The notes beneath the pieces were generated by a model. That model was not told where the DNA came from. It saw nothing but the letters and a program-made list of their open reading frames with translations, and searched no databases. 64,000 bases of DNA from Pseudobacter sp. (GTDB taxonomy: Bacteria > Bacteroidota > Bacteroidia > Chitinophagales > Chitinophagaceae). Shown piece after piece: positions 23,075 to 31,141 of this stretch. The DNA lies in NCBI GenBank assembly GCA_017849455.1, contig JAFIGX010000020.1, forward strand, positions 1-64,000, written 5' to 3'. Numbering within the stretch: position 1 is the first letter of the stretch; the number at the start of each line of letters is the position of its first letter. The position numbers and the translations under genes were made by a program.

Positions 23075-25045
23075 CTATTGCTCCTGCAAAGAAAAGGCTA
23101 TCACATAGTCTCCCTGTTTGGTGGCGAATTTTCCATGCCCGCCTGCTGCTATCACGATGTATTGTTTTTTGTCGACTGCATAGGTCATGGGAGTGGCCTG
23201 CCCGCCTGCAGGCAGCATGTATTTCCACAATTCCTTCCCTGTTCTGGTGTCGAATGCGCGCAGATGGCCATCGCGACTAGCCGCTACGAATACCAGGTTG
23301 CCGGCAGTGGCGATCGCTCCACCGAAATTCAGCGAGCCCCATTTTTCAGCACCCGGGTATTTTACAGGGTCGAGCATATAGCCCAGTGGCACTTCCCATT
23401 TCTTCATCCCTGTGCTGAGGTCTACTGCTACCAGTGTGCCCCATGGTGGTTTGGTTTGCATGATCACCTCATTGCTGTCGATCCTAAAAAGATAATCTCT
23501 CTTCATCACATAAGGTGTTCCTCTCTGCAAACCTGTTTCTGCCCTGATCAGGTCCTTGTGGGTGTTTTCCATGTCTTTTAATTTTTCACGGGGCAGCATA
23601 CGTATGATGGCAGGCAGCAAATTGATATTGGTGATCAATAAAGACCTTTCCGGGTCAAAGCACATACCTCCCCAATGGATGCCTCCTGCATTTCCGGGGG
23701 TCATGATGGAACCATTCTCACTGGGTGGAGTGAAGATGCCTTTATTGATGAATTGTGCAATTCTTTTAGCGGTTTCTTCCCGGTCTTTTTCAGTGGGCCC
23801 CCAGGCATCTTTTGCTGAAATACTTTGAATACCTAACGGTGCCGGCAAAACGGGAAATGGTTGCGTGAGGGATGCTGTTTCACCCGCAATGTCGGAAGCA
23901 GGAACAGTCCTTTCTTCAACAGGAAATAAGGGTTTGCCGGTTTCACGATGGAGGATGAACAGGTGCCCCATTTTTGTACCTACTACTACCGCAGGGATTC
24001 TTTTTCCATCCTTGTTGATGTCTGTCAATAGTGGTTGTGCAGCAATATCATAATCCCACAGATCGTGATGTACTACCTGGTAGTACCAGACCATTTTCCC
24101 GGTAGAGGCCCGCAGTGCCACCAATGAGTTGCCATACAGATTTTGTCCCAGCCGCTCTCCGCCGTAATAATCGGGGCTTGGACAACTCGTGGGAATGAAT
24201 ACGAGATCACGCTCAGCATCAACCGAAATGGGCGCCCAGGCATTGGCGGCGCCTGCTTTGTGCGCCTTCGGTCCGTTCCATGTTCTCCATGCCTTGTCGG
24301 TTGAATCGGTGGGAATGGGATTCCAGCTCCACTTCAATTCTCCGGATAATGCATCGAAGGCTTTTACAACACCGGGTGGATAATCGAACCGCTGATTATC
24401 GCCCATCGATGATCCCACTATCACCATATTGCCGATAATAGCAGGAGGAGAAGTGACACTTACATCCTCTTGCGACCCTGTTCTTAAATTCACGCTACCA
24501 TGCTGTCCGAATGAAGGAATAGGGATACCTGTTTTAGCGTCCAGCGCAATCAGCCGGCCGTCGATCGTGGCAATAAATATCCTTTGCGGAGATCTGTTTG
24601 GGGAAGAAGTATTGCCTGAAGGCCATGCTGCTACTCCCCTGGAAGTTATTTCCGAATACTGCTGATGCAGGTCTACTTTCGGATCATAAATCCATCGCTC
24701 TTTTCCGCTTGCTGCATCGATGGCGAATACACGGTCTGACGGTGTACTGAAATAAAGCGTCTTCCCGATCATGATCGGTGTGGCCTCGAAGGCTGCCTTG
24801 CTGATGGCATTGGTGCCTTCGTAGGTTTTCAATTCACCTGTTCTGTAAGTCCAGGCCACTGTGAGCTTCGCTACATTCCTGTCGTTCACCTGGTTCAGCG
24901 GTGAATACCGCCTACCACCGGCATCATTGCCGTATGCGGGCCATTCCCCGGGCATTCTTTTTGCAGGTATTCCATTACTCTGCCCATACGAAAGCATATT
25001 GACGATATGGAAAATGCAGGCAAGATGAAGTATTTTAAGTTTCAT
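23075..25045 (-). CDS. PQQ-dependent dehydrogenase, glucose-dehydrogenase-like beta-propeller
   Basis: This 656-residue protein is likely exported; it begins with a short hydrophobic segment (LKILHLACIFHIVNMLSYGQ). The rest is an eight-bladed PQQ propeller of the quinoprotein glucose dehydrogenase type. It starts GEWPAYGNDAGGRRYSPL and has repeated strands such as VFAIDAASGKERW and FDTRTGKELWKYMLPAGGQA. The first family blade motif, WTYRTGE, is present. The N-terminal membrane domain of E. coli Gcd is absent, so it would be a soluble periplasmic form. Substrate (sugar or alcohol) is unclear. ATG at 25045 gives the signal peptide; TAGCTTTG lies 28 nt upstream on the minus strand. Confidence 0.85.
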   Translation of the reverse strand: MKLKILHLACIFHIVNMLSYGQSNGIPAKRMPGEWPAYGNDAGGRRYSPLNQVNDRNVAKLTVAWTYRTGELKTYEGTNAISKAAFEATPIMIGKTLYFSTPSDRVFAIDAASGKERWIYDPKVDLHQQYSEITSRGVAAWPSGNTSSPNRSPQRIFIATIDGRLIALDAKTGIPIPSFGQHGSVNLRTGSQEDVSVTSPPAIIGNMVIVGSSMGDNQRFDYPPGVVKAFDALSGELKWSWNPIPTDSTDKAWRTWNGPKAHKAGAANAWAPISVDAERDLVFIPTSCPSPDYYGGERLGQNLYGNSLVALRASTGKMVWYYQVVHHDLWDYDIAAQPLLTDINKDGKRIPAVVVGTKMGHLFILHRETGKPLFPVEERTVPASDIAGETASLTQPFPVLPAPLGIQSISAKDAWGPTEKDREETAKRIAQFINKGIFTPPSENGSIMTPGNAGGIHWGGMCFDPERSLLITNINLLPAIIRMLPREKLKDMENTHKDLIRAETGLQRGTPYVMKRDYLFRIDSNEVIMQTKPPWGTLVAVDLSTGMKKWEVPLGYMLDPVKYPGAEKWGSLNFGGAIATAGNLVFVAASRDGHLRAFDTRTGKELWKYMLPAGGQATPMTYAVDKKQYIVIAAGGHGKFATKQGDYVIAFSLQEQ

Positions 25046-25240
25046 ACAATGATGATTTGAAACAAAGCTAACGTGAAGGACAGCGGCTATGAATTTTCTT
25101 TGACGAGTAGACGATCTTCTGCCTTGAATAGAATTCGTTAATGAATGTCCGCTACGCAATTGCCCCTCTAAAAAGCCGCATTTGCCCCCGTCGTGGCTGG
25201 TTTAAAGTCCTAGTTTTACGGTAAGAATAGAAACGGTATT

Positions 25241-25534
25241 ATGACTACAAGCAAAGGAAGTCTCAGGACCTGCCCCCAGGGGCATACCTATTATAAAAGC
25301 AGCGACTGTCCTACCTGCCCCACTTGTGAACAGGAACGCAAACCACAGGATGGATTATTATCTCTGCTTGCCTCACCGGCGCGGCGTGCGCTGGAACATC
25401 ATGGGATAACGACCCTGAAGCAATTGTCGGCTTTCAGTGAAAAAGAGGTGCTGGCCTTTCACGGAATGGGACCCTCTTCCATGCCAAAGCTCCGAAAAGC
25501 TTTGACAGCAGCAGGGTTGGCATTCAGAAAATAG
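25241..25534 (+). CDS. Zinc-ribbon / helix-hairpin-helix protein, RNA polymerase alpha-CTD-like
   Basis: This is a 97-residue protein. The first 30 residues carry a CPQGH...CPTCPTCEQE zinc ribbon (cysteines at about 11, 23, 26 and 29). The second half is a helical alpha-CTD-like module: LASPARRALEHHGITTLKQLSAFSE and then FHGMGPSSMPKLRKAL. Proteins of this layout are commonly labelled RNA polymerase alpha C-terminal-domain-containing, but a role in transcription is not established. It is 32 bp upstream of the VOC gene and probably in one operon with it. Confidence 0.75.
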   Translation: MTTSKGSLRTCPQGHTYYKSSDCPTCPTCEQERKPQDGLLSLLASPARRALEHHGITTLKQLSAFSEKEVLAFHGMGPSSMPKLRKALTAAGLAFRK

Positions 25535-25566
25535 ATCCAACCGATATTTTTAAACATCTTAATTCA

Positions 25567-26481
25567 ATGACTATGGCTATCAAACAACGCATTGTAAGCA
25601 GCCTTTGGTTCGATGACCAGGCAGAGGAAGCAGCAAAATTTTACACTTCCATCTTTCCGGATTCGCACATAGATCATATCACCCGCTATGGGAAAGAAGG
25701 ATTTGACATTCATCAGCGGCCCGAAGGTTCGGTCATGACTGTTGACTTCACGTTAAGCGGCCAGGAGTTCTGCGGTCTGAATGGGGGCCCGCTCTTCAAG
25801 TTCAATCCCTCCATTTCCTATTTTGTAGTATGCGAAACGGAGGCAGAAACGGATAAGCTCTGGGGACATCTTTCAGCGGGTGGAATGGTGTTGATGCCCC
25901 TTGATAAGTACGATTGGAGTGAAAAATACGGATGGGTCCAGGACCGCTATGGCCTTTCCTGGCAGATCGCATTCGGTAAGATATCGGACACCGGACAAAA
26001 GATCACTCCTTCATTCCTTTTTGCAAATGAGCAACATGGCAGGGCAGAAGAAGCCATCCATTTTTATACTTCCATTTTCGATGATTCATCGATCACGGGA
26101 ATGCTCAAATATGGCCCGGGAGGAAACGAGCCCGAAGGCACTGTGAACCATGCGCAGTTCAAACTGGCCGGACAAACATTCATGGCTATGGACAGTGCTT
26201 TTCCGCATCAGTTCTCTTTCAATGATGCGATCTCGATGATGGTCCAGTGCGAAACGCAAAAGGAAATAGATTTTTACTGGGATAAGCTCACAGCAGGCGG
26301 AGAGGAGGTACAATGCGGATGGCTGAAAGATAAATTCGGCGTAGCATGGCAGGTGAACCCTATACAACTTTCAAAAATGCTCCTCGACCCGGATAAGAAA
26401 AAAACGGAACGTGTTACCAGGTCATTCCTGAAGATGAAGAAATTCGATCTGGCGGAATTGCAGAAGGCATTTGCAGGCTGA
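25567..26481 (+). CDS. VOC family protein, PhnB-like, two domains
   Basis: This is a 304-residue protein made of two tandem glyoxalase/bleomycin-resistance (VOC) modules of the 3-demethylubiquinone methyltransferase-like PhnB type. Module 1 has SSLWFDDQAEEAAKFYTSIF, TVDFTLSGQEFCGLNGGP and YGLSWQI. Module 2 has FLFANEQHGRAEEAIHFYTS, NHAQFKLAGQTFMAMDS and FGVAWQVNP. Their actual activity is unknown despite the label. Two ATGs, 25567 and 25573, are possible starts. Confidence 0.85.
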   Translation: MTMAIKQRIVSSLWFDDQAEEAAKFYTSIFPDSHIDHITRYGKEGFDIHQRPEGSVMTVDFTLSGQEFCGLNGGPLFKFNPSISYFVVCETEAETDKLWGHLSAGGMVLMPLDKYDWSEKYGWVQDRYGLSWQIAFGKISDTGQKITPSFLFANEQHGRAEEAIHFYTSIFDDSSITGMLKYGPGGNEPEGTVNHAQFKLAGQTFMAMDSAFPHQFSFNDAISMMVQCETQKEIDFYWDKLTAGGEEVQCGWLKDKFGVAWQVNPIQLSKMLLDPDKKKTERVTRSFLKMKKFDLAELQKAFAG

Positions 26482-26649
26482 GGATTGCAGAAACCGAACA
26501 AAATGTATAAGAAATTGCCGGGGGCTTATATTTCCGGATGCTGATCATAAGTGAACAAGTTGCTCATCTAATCGGAAGGTCATTTTTATTGGAGATTTAT
26601 CAGATCCTCTTACCTATCACGCACTATAAGGTTTTTAAATCTTTATTTT

Positions 26650-26726
26650 CGGATATTCTCGTATCTGATCGTATAAAGGGTTGCCTTTTCAAATAAAAAT
26701 CGGATATTTGCGTATCTAATCGTATA
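26650..26726. promoter_or_regulatory. Paired 26-bp direct repeats upstream of fic gene
   Basis: 26650-26675 and 26701-26726 share 23 of 26 positions (each CGGATATT-nn-CGTATCT-n-ATCGTATA), start to start 51 bp, about five helical turns apart. The second copy ends 7 bp before the fic start codon. This is the layout of an operator for an autoregulator; the Fic protein has a C-terminal helix-turn-helix. Confidence 0.55.
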
Positions 26727-26733
26727 TCGATCA

Positions 26734-28194
26734 ATGCTGCATACCTTTCAAATAGAGATTAATTGGAAGTTAATCAATCAGTTAAGCCAAATTGACCGTT
26801 TCGGTGGGGAATGGAAGGGTATTATTAAATCGGAAGGGCAAACCCTAAAGCAACTTAAATCGATCGCCACAGTTCGAAGCGTTGGCGCTTCGACACGCAT
26901 AGAAGGGTCGAAAATGACCGACGAGGAAGTCAAGGTACTGATCGGCAATCTCAAAATCGAAAAACTGGAAGAGAGGGATCAGCAGGAAGTGATTGGTTAT
27001 TTCGAAGCTCTTGACCTAATCTCGGAAGCTTATCAGGACATGCCAATATCTGAAAGCACATTGAAATCGCTGCACAATGTACTCTTGAAGTATAGTACAA
27101 AAGACGACTGGCACAAAGGGGGATATAAGCAGTTATCTAATTCAGTAGAGGCAAAACATCCTGATGGTAGTAAATATATCATTTTTGATACTACGGCACC
27201 TGGATGGGCAACAGAAGAAGCCATGCGCAGATTAGTAGAGTGGTACAATCGGGAAAAAGAAGAACATCCGCTGGTACGAACCGCTGCATTTGTATATGAT
27301 TTTTTAAGTATACACCCTTTCCAGGACGGCAATGGCCGCCTTAGTCGCCTGCTCAGCACGTTGTTGCTATTAAAGGAGGGATATGGCTGGGTCGAATACG
27401 TCAGTTTTGAACATGAGGTTGAACACCGCAAGACGGAATATTACAAAGTGCTGATAGAATGCCAGCGTCACCGTCCAGGAGAAAATATCTATTCCTGGGT
27501 TCTCTTCTTTACCGATTGCCTGTCCAATATCCAGCAGCAGCTAATGCAAAAACTGGAAGAAAAAACGGAAGACAATTTTATTTCACCCCGTATCAAGCAG
27601 ATCCGGATGTATGTTGAACATCATGCCGGAGCACGCACAGGTGAAATCGCCGTTAAACTCGGACTTTCATTACCTACTGTCAAAAAAGATGTGGCCGCTA
27701 TGGTCACCTCTGGTTTACTGATCCGGCATGGGAGCGGAGCGGGCACTCACTATACCGCCAAACCCAGATTGGTAACCCAACTCGATCGCATGCTCAAACT
27801 TGGGAAAAAAGAATTTGCACATACTTTTCAGTTGGTTCACCCAGGCAGTAGTCGTACAATCAAAAAGATTGTTCTCACACCTTTGTTTGAATGGGTGCAA
27901 CCCGATGAATGGGTTGAAAAGCTGTACCGTCAGGGATTGTATGTATCTATTGTATGTACCAGCAGAAAAGGGATATCCAACTCAATGCAATTCTCGCTGC
28001 CCGCGCTTAATCATCCATACCTATTTCAGCCGGTATTTACAATGAATAATCCTATTGTTATCCCTGACACCATTATGAATCGTACTGTTTATCAATATGA
28101 ATATCCGTTGCAGGTGGATATTTCTTTACAAGGAATTGTAGTTGCTGATGATTTTGTATTCGACGTGCTTCTGGTATACGATGAGCGGCAATAA
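26734..28194 (+). CDS. Fic family protein with C-terminal HTH
   Basis: This is a 486-residue Fic-domain protein; Fic enzymes usually AMPylate target hydroxyls. The active-site motif HPFQDGNGRLSR is complete, with catalytic histidine at about 191. An N-terminal helix with GASTRIEGS (near residue 51) looks like the (S/T)xxxE(G/N) inhibitory motif, so the protein is probably self-inhibited (class II). A winged-helix-like segment follows (TGEIAVKLGLSLPTVKKDVAAMV, about 305-327), and a beta-rich tail of about 100 residues is not recognised. Upstream direct repeats, one touching the start, suggest self-regulation. There is no antitoxin partner. Confidence 0.9.
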   Translation: MLHTFQIEINWKLINQLSQIDRFGGEWKGIIKSEGQTLKQLKSIATVRSVGASTRIEGSKMTDEEVKVLIGNLKIEKLEERDQQEVIGYFEALDLISEAYQDMPISESTLKSLHNVLLKYSTKDDWHKGGYKQLSNSVEAKHPDGSKYIIFDTTAPGWATEEAMRRLVEWYNREKEEHPLVRTAAFVYDFLSIHPFQDGNGRLSRLLSTLLLLKEGYGWVEYVSFEHEVEHRKTEYYKVLIECQRHRPGENIYSWVLFFTDCLSNIQQQLMQKLEEKTEDNFISPRIKQIRMYVEHHAGARTGEIAVKLGLSLPTVKKDVAAMVTSGLLIRHGSGAGTHYTAKPRLVTQLDRMLKLGKKEFAHTFQLVHPGSSRTIKKIVLTPLFEWVQPDEWVEKLYRQGLYVSIVCTSRKGISNSMQFSLPALNHPYLFQPVFTMNNPIVIPDTIMNRTVYQYEYPLQVDISLQGIVVADDFVFDVLLVYDERQ

Positions 28195-28256
28195 AAACCA
28201 GCGAGTTCCTCAGACACCCTAGCGATCTCAATACAGTCACTTAGTATTTATCAAAT

Positions 28257-28298
28257 AAAAAGGCAGTGATTCATTTATTAGGGATCACTGCCTTTTTG
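28257..28298. terminator. Bidirectional terminator between fic and tRNA-Leu
   Basis: AAAAAGGCAGTGAT pairs with ATCACTGCCTTTTT (perfect 14-bp stem, 13-nt loop). A-tracts and T-tracts on both sides allow use by the plus-strand fic gene and the minus-strand tRNA. Confidence 0.85.
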
Positions 28299-28332
28299 TT
28301 GTGAATCTCCGATCTGAGAAATTTAGTCTTCG

Positions 28333-28414
28333 TGCGCATGGAGGGACTCGAACCCCCACGGATCACTCCACCAGATCCTAAGTCTGGCGCGGCTACCAAT
28401 TACGCCACATGCGC
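28333..28414 (-). tRNA. tRNA-Leu (UAG)
   Basis: Read on the minus strand, the acceptor GCGCATG pairs with CATGCGC. The D-arm contains AATTGGTAGCC, the anticodon stem CCAGA/TCTGG holds the loop CTTAGGA (anticodon TAG, reading CUA and related Leu codons), a long class II variable arm follows, and the T-arm has GGTTCGAGTCC. Length is 82 nt with discriminator A. CCA is not encoded. Confidence 0.95.
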
Positions 28415-28520
28415 ATGTTTCCTTCAATTCCTGTGTTATAGCTGGTTATGAAGGAGGGCAAAAGTAGGGAGATTTGGTCGAAAACCCGAAAACACTTTCT
28501 TTTATGTAAATTCGTAGGGT

Positions 28521-30755
28521 ATGGCAACTGTAGCAGCATTACCGAAATATAATCTGAACGACGACCAGGAAAAGAAGCTGATCCTGAGGGAATACCGTGC
28601 ATTGTTGAGATCACTGAAACCTAAACTGAAACCCGGCGATAAGGAACTCGTGCGCAACGCCTTCGAGATGGCCGCCGATGCCCATAAGACCATGCGCCGG
28701 AAAAGTGGTGAACCCTATATTCTCCATCCTTTGGCCGTGGCCCGGATCTGTGTGGAAGAGATCGGACTGGGCGTGCGCTCCACCATCTGCGCCCTTCTTC
28801 ATGATACAGTAGAGGACACTGATATTACTCTCGAAGACATCGAACGTGAATTTGGAAGCGAGATCGCCAGGATCGTGGATGGGCTTACCAAGATCGCCAA
28901 TGTGATCGATGTAAATGCTTCGCAGCAGGCAGAGAATTTCAAAAAGATATTGCTGACACTCACGGATGATCCACGGGTGATCCTGATCAAACTGTCGGAC
29001 CGCCTTCATAATATGCGCACGCTCGACAGCATGAAGCGCGAAAAACAATTGAAGATCGCCTCGGAGACAGTGTATGTATATGCCCCGCTTTCGCACCGCA
29101 TGGGCCTTTATAATATCAAGACAGAGCTGGAAGACCTGGCCATGAAATACCTCGAACCCGAAGCATACAGAGAGATCGCCCGCAAACTGGCTGAAACAAA
29201 AAGGGAACGATCGAGGTATATAAACGAATTCGTCAAACCTATCAAAGAAAAACTGGAGAAAAGTGGGTTCGAATTCGAATTGTATGGCCGTCCCAAAAGC
29301 ATTCACTCCATCTGGAACAAGATGAAGAAAAAAGGAGTGGCCTTTGAAGAAGTGTATGATCTCTTCGCAATCCGGGTGATCCTGAATACCACACCTGAAA
29401 AAGAAAAAGAGGCGTGCTGGAAAGTATATTCATTCATTACGGATGAATATACACCGGCGCCGGAAAGATTGCGCGACTGGCTCAGCAATCCCAAATCGAA
29501 TGGGTATGAAGCCCTGCATACCACGGTGATGGGCCCTCAGGGTAAATGGGTGGAAGTGCAGATCCGTACCAAAAGAATGAATGAGATCGCTGAAAAAGGC
29601 CTGGCCGCCCACTGGAAGTATAAAGAAGGCGCTACCGATGAAAGCCGCTTCGATAAATGGTTCCAGCAGATCCGCGAAGTATTGAACAACCAGGATAGCG
29701 ATTCCATCGATTTCCTCCAGGACTTCAAGACCAGCTTCCTCGCAGAGGAGATCTATGTATATACCCCCAAGGGCGATGTAAAAATGCTTCCGGTAAATTC
29801 CACAGCACTTGATTTTGCCTTCTCCATTCACAGTATGGTAGGATCACAATGTATCGGCGCCAAAGTGAACCATAAACTGGTGCCCATCAGCCATAAGCTC
29901 CGCAGCGGTGATCAGGTGGAGATCATCACCTCCGCCAAACAAAAGCCAACGGAAGACTGGCTGAATATCGTAGTGACCGCCAAGGCAAAGAGCAAGATCA
30001 AGGACGCACTCAAAGAAGATAAACGGAAAGTGGCCGAGGACGGTAAATACATGCTCCAACGGAAAATGGAAAATTTCGGAGCAGCATTCAACCAGCACAA
30101 CGTCGATGTACTAACGGCCTTCTATAAACTATCTTCACCGCTCGATCTCTACTACCAGGTCTCCATCAAGGCCCTCGACCTGAAAGAGCTGAAAGATTTT
30201 CACTTATTGGGCGACAAACTGGAACCGCCCAAACCGCTGAAAGTATTGGTGGAACCCAAACCCGATGGCACTATCTCTCCCATCTCCAAGAAAGATACCG
30301 AACTGATCATCTTCGGGGAAAGCAGTGACAAGATCGTCTATACACTGGCCAATTGTTGTAAGCCCATTCCGGGCGATGATGTTTTCGGATTCGTTACAAC
30401 AGGTAAAGGACTTACCATCCACCGCACCAATTGTCCCAATGCCACCAGGCTCCTGTCGAACTATGGACACCGGGTAGTAAAAACCAAATGGGCGAAGAAT
30501 AAAGAGATATCCTTCCTTACCGGTCTCAAGATCGTAGGGCTCGATGATGTAGGCGTCATTCACAAGATCACCAACCTCATCTCCGGTGAAATGAAGATCA
30601 ATATCGCCGCCATGACCATCGAAGCTAAAGAAGGATTGTTCCATGGTAATATCAGGGTGTACGTGCACGATAAGGAAGAGCTCGAAGAACTTGTCGACAG
30701 GCTCAAGAGATTACCAGGCATTGAAACGGTAGACCGCTACGATACCGAACAATAA
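28521..30755 (+). CDS. Bifunctional (p)ppGpp synthetase/hydrolase
   Basis: This is a 744-residue RelA/SpoT homologue. The N-terminal HD hydrolase has ALLHDTVEDTD (HD at 94-95) and the metal or substrate residues of SDRLHNMRTL, so it looks active. The synthetase domain follows (about 250-400, YDLFAIRVIL and NGYEALHTTVMG). The TGS domain has VYTPKGDVKMLPVNSTALDFA, and a C-terminal region has the CCKPIPGDDVFGF helical/zinc part and an ACT domain. It controls the stringent response in the cytoplasm. It stands alone, divergent from the tRNA gene. Confidence 0.95.
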   Translation: MATVAALPKYNLNDDQEKKLILREYRALLRSLKPKLKPGDKELVRNAFEMAADAHKTMRRKSGEPYILHPLAVARICVEEIGLGVRSTICALLHDTVEDTDITLEDIEREFGSEIARIVDGLTKIANVIDVNASQQAENFKKILLTLTDDPRVILIKLSDRLHNMRTLDSMKREKQLKIASETVYVYAPLSHRMGLYNIKTELEDLAMKYLEPEAYREIARKLAETKRERSRYINEFVKPIKEKLEKSGFEFELYGRPKSIHSIWNKMKKKGVAFEEVYDLFAIRVILNTTPEKEKEACWKVYSFITDEYTPAPERLRDWLSNPKSNGYEALHTTVMGPQGKWVEVQIRTKRMNEIAEKGLAAHWKYKEGATDESRFDKWFQQIREVLNNQDSDSIDFLQDFKTSFLAEEIYVYTPKGDVKMLPVNSTALDFAFSIHSMVGSQCIGAKVNHKLVPISHKLRSGDQVEIITSAKQKPTEDWLNIVVTAKAKSKIKDALKEDKRKVAEDGKYMLQRKMENFGAAFNQHNVDVLTAFYKLSSPLDLYYQVSIKALDLKELKDFHLLGDKLEPPKPLKVLVEPKPDGTISPISKKDTELIIFGESSDKIVYTLANCCKPIPGDDVFGFVTTGKGLTIHRTNCPNATRLLSNYGHRVVKTKWAKNKEISFLTGLKIVGLDDVGVIHKITNLISGEMKINIAAMTIEAKEGLFHGNIRVYVHDKEELEELVDRLKRLPGIETVDRYDTEQ

Positions 30756-31141
30756 CAGCGATGGCGTTGCACGCAAAAACCTGCAAATCCCTCCTTTTCT
30801 CCTTATACTCTTTTTCACTCCTCGCTTTTTTTATAACTTAGTATCTGCACATTTCAATAGAACTGGCCTACACTGAACATTCTCCACGAATATTCAAAGC
30901 AGCTTAGGACCGCTTAGTTTTGTCTTAATGTGAGATCCTTTTGAAACATATTCCATCAATCAAAAAACCAAACCGACATGCTACCTATCCTAAAAAAAGT
31001 GACCTAGTACCTGCTTCCAATCCGACTTGCCCCAACCCCCTCCCTCACTATCCGTAGCTTAAAAATATAGTCCAGGCAGATCCTTGCCTGGCTATGGATC
31101 CTTTTGCAAACACATTTTATCAAACAAAAAGTCACACTAAC
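30756..31141 (+). other. 386-bp leader region of susC with a duplicated segment
   Basis: No gene is seen. TAGTTTTG at 30915-30922 fits the -7 consensus, which would give a leader of about 210 nt. A stretch at about 30932-30980 and one at about 31095-31143 are imperfect direct repeats: both start GATCCTTTTG, run through CATCAAnCAAAAA-like sequence and end in ACATG. The second ACATG is the susC start. A CCAGGCA/TGCCTGG hairpin is at 31072-31091. Confidence 0.45.

Noticed and set aside
22182..23228. Longer start for the universal stress protein
   Set aside because: The extra 75 residues overlap the dehydrogenase gene, look random and precede the standard MQHILVPVDFS start.
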